Of a stretch of 64,000 nucleotides of DNA, positions 59,344-64,000 are shown piece after piece. Every line of letters begins with the position of its first letter. Within the stretch, counting starts at the first letter, position 1. Source of the DNA: Bacillus sp. FJAT-50079 (GTDB taxonomy: Bacteria > Bacillota > Bacilli > Bacillales > Bacillaceae_C); assembly GCF_018343515.1 (NCBI RefSeq), contig NZ_JAGYPD010000003.1, forward strand, positions 512,116-576,115. The letters run 5' to 3'. Both the position numbers and the translations under genes were made by a program. The notes under the pieces are model-generated. The model made no database searches and had not been told where the DNA came from. It saw only the letters and a list, made by a program, of their open reading frames with translations.

Positions 59344-59958
59344 ATGGAGCCAATTAAAATTGGAGTTGGAGGACCTGTTGGTTCAGGAAAAACGATGTTG
59401 ATTGAAAAATTAACACGAGCAATGGCGGATGACATTAGCATGGCTGTTGTTACGAATGATATTTATACGAAAGAAGATGCGAAATTCTTAATGAAAAACG
59501 GGGTATTGCCATCTGACCGCATTATCGGTGTTGAAACAGGCGGTTGCCCACATACAGCGATTCGTGAAGATACTTCGATGAATACGGCTGCAATTGAAGA
59601 TTTGAAAAAAACACATAAAGATTTGGAGATCATTTTTGTAGAAAGCGGTGGAGATAATTTAGCCGCAACATTTAGCCCAGAGCTTGTTGATTTCTCTATC
59701 TACATTATTGACGTTGCGCAAGGAGAAAAAATTCCGCGCAAAGGTGGACAAGGGATGATCAAATCTGATCTTTTCATCATTAATAAAACGGATCTTGCTC
59801 CATTTGTCGGCGCTAGTTTAGAAGTGATGGAATCAGATACGAAAGTATTCCGCGGCAATAAACCATTCGTTTTCACAAATCTAAAAGATAATACTGGTTT
59901 GGATGAAGTCATTGCTTGGATTAAGAAAAATGCATTGTTAGATGGTTTAGGAAAATGA
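59344..59958 (+). CDS. ureG: Urease accessory GTPase UreG
   Basis: 204-residue SIMIBI GTPase that powers nickel delivery. P-loop [11 protein letters not shown] at residues 7-17, the metal-binding Cys-Pro-His in [15 protein letters not shown], and the base-specificity motif NKTDLAP. ATG 59344 (MEPIKIGV) follows AAAGGA; an ATG six codons upstream overlaps the ureF stop and is less likely. It overlaps ureD by four bases. Confidence 0.98.
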   Translation: MEPIKIGVGGPVGSGKTMLIEKLTRAMADDISMAVVTNDIYTKEDAKFLMKNGVLPSDRIIGVETGGCPHTAIREDTSMNTAAIEDLKKTHKDLEIIFVESGGDNLAATFSPELVDFSIYIIDVAQGEKIPRKGGQGMIKSDLFIINKTDLAPFVGASLEVMESDTKVFRGNKPFVFTNLKDNTGLDEVIAWIKKNALLDGLGK

Positions 59959-60779
59959 GGAAATGGACAGGGGAACTACGGTTAGCCGTTGAATATAAAA
60001 GAGGCAAAACCATCCCAAAAGATGTGTACTTTCAAGGAGCATTTAAAGTGATGCGTCCCCATTATCTAGATAACTCCGGACAGGTCACATATTTTCTCAT
60101 TAACCCTGGCGGCGGGTATGTCGATGGGGATACGTACCGTATGCAAGTAATAGCGGATGAAAAGGCGGAATTACTTTTAACGACGCAGTCAGCAGCAAAA
60201 GTATATAAAACACCGCGTATTCCAGTCATACAAGAAATGGAATTTTATTTGAAAAAGGACAGTCTCCTTGAATACATTCCAGATCCTTTAATCGGCTATG
60301 AGGATGCACGTTATATTCAAAGAAATGTGGTCCACATGGAATCCGGTTCTACCCTCATTTACTGTGATATCCTTACTCCGGGTTGGTCACCCCAAGGGAC
60401 TTTATTTAGCTATGAAAAACTTCAGCTAAAAAACGAAATTTATTTAGACAATGAGTTAGTCGTCTTTGACCATTTAAAACTAGAACCGAGTAGCCAGCAG
60501 ATTGGTGCGATCGGATTAATGGAAAACTACACACATCTTGGTTCGATGATTGTTGTAAGTGATAAGATGACATCTTCTTTTATTGATGAGCTTTATGATA
60601 CATTAGGGGATATGGATGAAGCTTATAAAATAGGCATCTCTCAACTTACCGTACCAGGGTTTACAGTTAGGATGCTTGCCAATTCCACCCAAGAGATTGA
60701 AAAACAATTTATGAGGATCCACCAACATATTCGCGAACAATGGTTTCAAAAACAAGCAGTGTTTTTAAGAAAATATTAA
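59955..60779 (+). CDS. ureD: Urease accessory protein UreD (UreH)
   Basis: 274-residue accessory protein that binds apo-urease and recruits UreF and UreG. Typical blocks are [46 protein letters not shown] and [13 protein letters not shown]. In this operon it is last, as in Bacillus ureABCEFGD, and not first as in Klebsiella. A terminator follows. Confidence 0.96.
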   Translation: MRKWTGELRLAVEYKRGKTIPKDVYFQGAFKVMRPHYLDNSGQVTYFLINPGGGYVDGDTYRMQVIADEKAELLLTTQSAAKVYKTPRIPVIQEMEFYLKKDSLLEYIPDPLIGYEDARYIQRNVVHMESGSTLIYCDILTPGWSPQGTLFSYEKLQLKNEIYLDNELVVFDHLKLEPSSQQIGAIGLMENYTHLGSMIVVSDKMTSSFIDELYDTLGDMDEAYKIGISQLTVPGFTVRMLANSTQEIEKQFMRIHQHIREQWFQKQAVFLRKY

Positions 60780-60786
60780 AATAAAT

Positions 60787-60824
60787 AGCTCGTAAAGAAT
60801 GAAAAGTTTCTTTATGAGCTTTTT
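60787..60824 (+). terminator. Terminator of the urease operon
   Basis: AGCTCGTAAAGAA (60787-60799) pairs with TTCTTTATGAGCT (60808-60820), one G-U pair, followed by TTTT. Confidence 0.8.
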
Positions 60825-60860
60825 ATTTGTCGTTAAAACCTCAAAAACAATCACAAACTT

Positions 60861-60921
60861 GAATGATTTTGAATTATTTTGGATGAAAGTGATTGACTGT
60901 TGAATAAAAATCTTATAATAT
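60861..60921 (+). promoter_or_regulatory. fruR promoter with 10-bp direct repeats
   Basis: GAATGATTTT (60861), GAATTATTTT (60871) and the weaker GGATGAAAGT (60881) are adjacent 10-bp direct repeats. TTGACT and a TATAAT-like -10 follow close by (60893-60921), though the spacing is 15 or 17 depending on the -10 chosen. DeoR-type repressors such as FruR bind direct repeats near the promoter, so autoregulation is likely. Confidence 0.45.
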
Positions 60922-60942
60922 ACAATTCAAGGAGTGATCTTT

Positions 60943-61695
60943 ATGTTGACACCTGAAAGGCATGCCATCATCCTTCAGATACTAAAAGAGAAAGGAACCG
61001 TTAAAATTCAAGAATTAGTAGAGAGAACGCAGTCTTCTGAATCAACGATCCGCAGGGATTTGACACAATTGGAAGAAGATCATTTCTTAAAGCGCATTCA
61101 TGGAGGGGCTTCCTTATTACAAGGAAAATTGATTGAACCGAGCATGGTAGAAAAATCAACCAAAAACCTTCATCAAAAGCAGAAAATCGCTCAATATGCG
61201 GCAAGTATTGTAGAGGATGGTGACTGTATTTACTTAGATGCCGGCTCAACAACGAAGGAGATGATCCCATATTTAAATCAAAATGATCTTGTTGTTGTAA
61301 CAAATGGGTTGGAGCATATTGCCCCATTACTTGAAAAAGGGATACGTACTTATTTAATCGGTGGCTACGCAAAAAATCGAACAAATGCAACGATTGGTAG
61401 AGGAGCGTTAGTAAGTCTCGGACAATATCGATTCGATAAATGTTTTCTCGGTGTGAATGGCATCCATTCAGAGCTTGCTTTTACAACGCCTGATCAAGAA
61501 GAGGCGATGGTTAAGAAAAAAGCGACAACGCTTTCTAATAAAAATTATGTACTTGCCGATGAAACAAAATTTGGAGAGATTTCTTTTGCGAAAATCATGG
61601 ATTTAAATAAGGCAGATATCATTACAACTCAACTTGATCAAGAGATTCTATCACTCTTCAAAGGTAAAACAACAATAAAGGTCGTGAGCGAATGA
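60943..61695 (+). CDS. fruR: DeoR-family fructose operon repressor FruR
   Basis: 250-residue repressor with an N-terminal winged helix (ILKEKGTVKIQELVERTQSSESTIRRDL), the DeoR linker LKRIHGGA, and a C-terminal sugar-phosphate sensor (DAGSTTKEM, LGVNGIH, VLADETKFG). The effector in Bacillus is fructose-1-phosphate. ATG 60943 is 8 bases after GGAG. It overlaps fruK by four bases, so the repressor, kinase and transporter form one operon, fruRKA. Confidence 0.93.
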   Translation: MLTPERHAIILQILKEKGTVKIQELVERTQSSESTIRRDLTQLEEDHFLKRIHGGASLLQGKLIEPSMVEKSTKNLHQKQKIAQYAASIVEDGDCIYLDAGSTTKEMIPYLNQNDLVVVTNGLEHIAPLLEKGIRTYLIGGYAKNRTNATIGRGALVSLGQYRFDKCFLGVNGIHSELAFTTPDQEEAMVKKKATTLSNKNYVLADETKFGEISFAKIMDLNKADIITTQLDQEILSLFKGKTTIKVVSE

Positions 61696-62615
61696 TTTAT
61701 ACATTGACATTAAACCCATCGATTGATTACGTGGTTGAGGTGGAACCATTTCAGATTGGACAATTAAATAGAATCCAAAAAGAAACAAAATTCCCTGGTG
61801 GGAAAGGGATCAATGTATCGAGAGTACTTCACGAACTTAGGGTAGAAAGTACTGCGCTCGGCTTTATTGGTGGCTTTACAGGCCGATATATAGAAGATTA
61901 TTTAAATAGTGAAAATATCAAAAGTGATTTTATTCGTGTGAAAGGTGATACACGCATTAATGTAAAGCTAAAAACAGATCAAGAAACGGAAATTAATGGG
62001 CAAGGTCCACAAATTGAAAATGAAAACATTGAGCAGTTAAAAACGAAAATCAAAAGCTTGAAAAAAGGGGATCAATTAATTCTTTCAGGCAGCATTCCGG
62101 CTGCGCTTCCAACTACCATTTATAAAGAACTCGTAAAAATATGTGTCGAGTTAGATGCTTCGTTCGTTGTTGATGCAGAAGGTAATCTATTAAGGAATGT
62201 GTTAGCCTATCGGCCTTTTCTAATAAAACCAAATCATCATGAATTAGCAGACCTATTTCAAACTACTATTGATACACCAGAAGAAGCGATCAAGTATGGT
62301 AAACAATTACTTGAAATGGGTGCACAAAATGTAATTGTTTCAATGGCAGAAAAGGGAGCTATCTTTATAAATAAAGAGAAGGTCTTGCATGCGACAGTCC
62401 CTTCTGGAGATGTAAAAAGTTCAGTTGGTGCAGGAGATTCGCTTGTTGCTGGATTTTTAGCACAATTCTCGAAAACAGGCAATGTTGAAGAGGCTTTTCA
62501 ATATGGCGTTGCATCAGGAAGTGCTACTGCTTTTTCCTTCGGTCTTTGCACCAAAGAGAAGATTGAGGCACTCCTTCCGCAAGTGAAAGTAAGCAAAAGG
62601 GGAGATTCAGGATGA
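61692..62615 (+). CDS. fruK: 1-phosphofructokinase
   Basis: 307-residue PfkB-family kinase that makes fructose-1,6-bisphosphate from fructose-1-phosphate. PfkB signatures: GGKGINVSRVL near residue 37 and SSVGAGDSLVAGFL near residue 247, where Asp is the catalytic base. It starts inside the fruR stop (ATGA) and overlaps fruA by four bases. Its product is also the inducer that relieves CggR, linking it to the glycolytic operon at 12.7 kb. Confidence 0.96.
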   Translation: MIYTLTLNPSIDYVVEVEPFQIGQLNRIQKETKFPGGKGINVSRVLHELRVESTALGFIGGFTGRYIEDYLNSENIKSDFIRVKGDTRINVKLKTDQETEINGQGPQIENENIEQLKTKIKSLKKGDQLILSGSIPAALPTTIYKELVKICVELDASFVVDAEGNLLRNVLAYRPFLIKPNHHELADLFQTTIDTPEEAIKYGKQLLEMGAQNVIVSMAEKGAIFINKEKVLHATVPSGDVKSSVGAGDSLVAGFLAQFSKTGNVEEAFQYGVASGSATAFSFGLCTKEKIEALLPQVKVSKRGDSG

Positions 62616-64000
62616 AAATAACAGAACTGTTAACCTTAGAAACCATCAATCTATCACTGAAAAGTCGTGATAAGCTCGGTGCAATTGATGAATTAGTCGA
62701 TCAGTTGCATCGTGCTGGGAAGCTAAATGACAAGGAGAAATTTAAAACGGGCATTATGAAACGCGAAGAACAAAGCACGACAGGAATTGGAGAAGGCATC
62801 GCTATACCACACGCAAAAACAGATGCTGTGAAAGTTCCGGCGATCGCCTTTGGAAAGTCCATCGATGGGATCGATTATGATTCACTAGACAATCAGCCTG
62901 CGCATTTAGTTTTCATGATTGCAGCACCTGAAGGAGCCAATAACACTCATTTGCAAGCGCTCGCAAAATTATCTTCCATTTTAATGAACGTGGATGCAAG
63001 AAAAGAACTAATGGATGCAAACACAGCAGAAGAAATCATTGAGACAATGAATCGGTATGATCAAGAGGTTGAGGAAGAACAAGGAGAAGCACCGCTAAAA
63101 GCCGCGAGCATAGTCGCTGTCACAGCCTGTCCAACGGGAATTGCCCATACGTATATGGCCGCAGATGCTTTGAAAGCAAAGGCAAAAGAGTTAGGTGTTT
63201 CGATAAAGGTTGAAACAAATGGTTCTGGTGGAGCTAAAAACGTATTAACATCTGAAGACATTGAAAAGGCTACGGCCGTTATTGTTGCAGCAGATACGAA
63301 AGTAGAAATGGATCGCTTCAGCGGAAAACATGTTATCAAAGTCTCCGTCGCAGATGGAATTCGCAAGCCGCAGCAATTGATTGAAAATGCGCTGAAACAA
63401 GATGCTCCAATTTATCAAGGTGATGGCAGCCAGCAATCAAATCGTCAATTTGAAACGTCTAAAAAACGGGCTGGGTTTTATCAGCACTTAATGAATGGCG
63501 TATCGAATATGCTTCCATTTGTAGTCGGCGGGGGAATATTGATAGCGATATCATTTATGTTTGGAATTCAATCAGCTGATCCAAATGATCCATCATATAA
63601 TGCATTTGCAGCAGCTCTTAATACGATTGGGGGCGGAAATGCTTTTGGTTTAATGATTCCAGTATTAGCAGGATTCATTGCGATGAGTATTGCTGATCGA
63701 CCAGGACTCGCTCCAGGCATGGTTGGCGGTCTGATGGCTGCAACAGGCGGAGCTGGTTTTCTTGGCGGATTAATTGCTGGTTTCTTAGCAGGGTATATCG
63801 TTGTACTATTAAGAAGGATTTTCTCTCGATTGCCTGATTCATTAGAAGGAATCAAACCTGTCCTTCTTTACCCACTCTTTAGTATTTTGTTCACGGGACT
63901 TATTATGTTATTTATCGTTATTGACCCTGTAAAAGCAATGAATACTGGATTAACAAATTGGTTAAATGGCCTCGGTACAGAGAACCTTATTATTTTGGGA
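62612..64000 (+). CDS. fruA: PTS fructose transporter EIIABC, 3' partial
   Basis: The frame starts at ATG 62612 inside the fruK stop and runs off the right edge; 463 residues are visible of about 620-640 expected. Order: EIIA (1-150) with phospho-His in GIGEGIAIPHAKTDAV; EIIB (about 165-265) with phospho-Cys in VTACPTGIAHTYMAADAL; EIIC from about 290 on, with membrane segments and the FIAMSIADRPGLAPGMVGG motif. It takes up fructose as fructose-1-phosphate. Domain order ABC separates it from ManP (BCA) at 34 kb. Confidence 0.95.
   Translation, partial: MKITELLTLETINLSLKSRDKLGAIDELVDQLHRAGKLNDKEKFKTGIMKREEQSTTGIGEGIAIPHAKTDAVKVPAIAFGKSIDGIDYDSLDNQPAHLVFMIAAPEGANNTHLQALAKLSSILMNVDARKELMDANTAEEIIETMNRYDQEVEEEQGEAPLKAASIVAVTACPTGIAHTYMAADALKAKAKELGVSIKVETNGSGGAKNVLTSEDIEKATAVIVAADTKVEMDRFSGKHVIKVSVADGIRKPQQLIENALKQDAPIYQGDGSQQSNRQFETSKKRAGFYQHLMNGVSNMLPFVVGGGILIAISFMFGIQSADPNDPSYNAFAAALNTIGGGNAFGLMIPVLAGFIAMSIADRPGLAPGMVGGLMAATGGAGFLGGLIAGFLAGYIVVLLRRIFSRLPDSLEGIKPVLLYPLFSILFTGLIMLFIVIDPVKAMNTGLTNWLNGLGTENLIILG

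Overview
The window is a 64 kb piece of a low-GC Gram-positive chromosome, almost certainly a member of the Bacillaceae. The reasons are the gene orders rapZ-glmR-whiA, cggR-gapA-pgk-tpiA-gpmI-eno and secG-esterase-rnr-smpB-ssrA, all as in Bacillus; strong AGGAGG-type ribosome binding sites; frequent TTG and GTG starts; and typical SigA promoters. No phage, insertion sequence, integrase or CRISPR array was seen. Most of the window is ordinary core genome, with a more variable stretch from about 29 to 56 kb.

Layout. 1-6.2 kb: a sugar ABC importer (binding protein cut by the window edge, two permeases) with a GH2 beta-galactosidase. 6.3-11 kb: rapZ-glmR-whiA, followed by an ABC exporter where crh usually sits. 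11-12.3 kb: clpP (minus strand) with a CtsR site over its promoter, tRNA-Arg(CCG), and a 48-residue KGG protein. 12.4-20.3 kb: a glutaredoxin-like gene, then cggR with a recognisable CggR operator and the lower-glycolysis genes. 20.3-25.2 kb: secG, esterase, RNase R, SmpB and tmRNA (trans-translation and RNA quality control). 25.6-30.2 kb: an NRAMP Mn transporter, LTA synthase and an AlkD-like protein. 30.2-31.9 kb: a yybP-ykoY manganese riboswitch in front of three genes (FbpB-like, one-domain Spo0M-like, EcsC). 32-37.1 kb: manR-manP-manA. 37.2-41.4 kb: PAP2 phosphatase, two CDF metal exporters, small membrane proteins and a broken VOC gene. 41.5-45.2 kb: an RRNPP-type regulator, a secreted five-repeat peptide precursor, a MATE-like membrane protein and its decayed duplicate. 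45.2-48.7 kb: a two-component system with two PepSY proteins. 48.7-54.4 kb: CarD-like protein, DoxX-like protein, heterodimeric ABC exporter. 54.4-60.8 kb: urea transporter divergent from ureABCEFGD. 60.9-64 kb: fruR-fruK-fruA, with fruA cut by the window end.

The most interesting locus is 41.5-45.2 kb. A TPR regulator is followed after 44 bases by a secreted protein made almost entirely of five copies of a 20-residue unit. Nearly all differences between the copies are synonymous. This looks like a peptide-pheromone system whose precursor releases several copies of one signal. The second is the Mn riboswitch in front of an unusual operon, with four mutually exclusive pairing segments that predict an ON switch. 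Others are phased 11-bp repeats before both PepSY genes, dispersed 21-bp tandem repeats, and Bacillaceae-type interspersed repeats placed inside the glycolytic gene cluster.

All functions are inferred from reading the sequence and from memory of the families; no database search was run.
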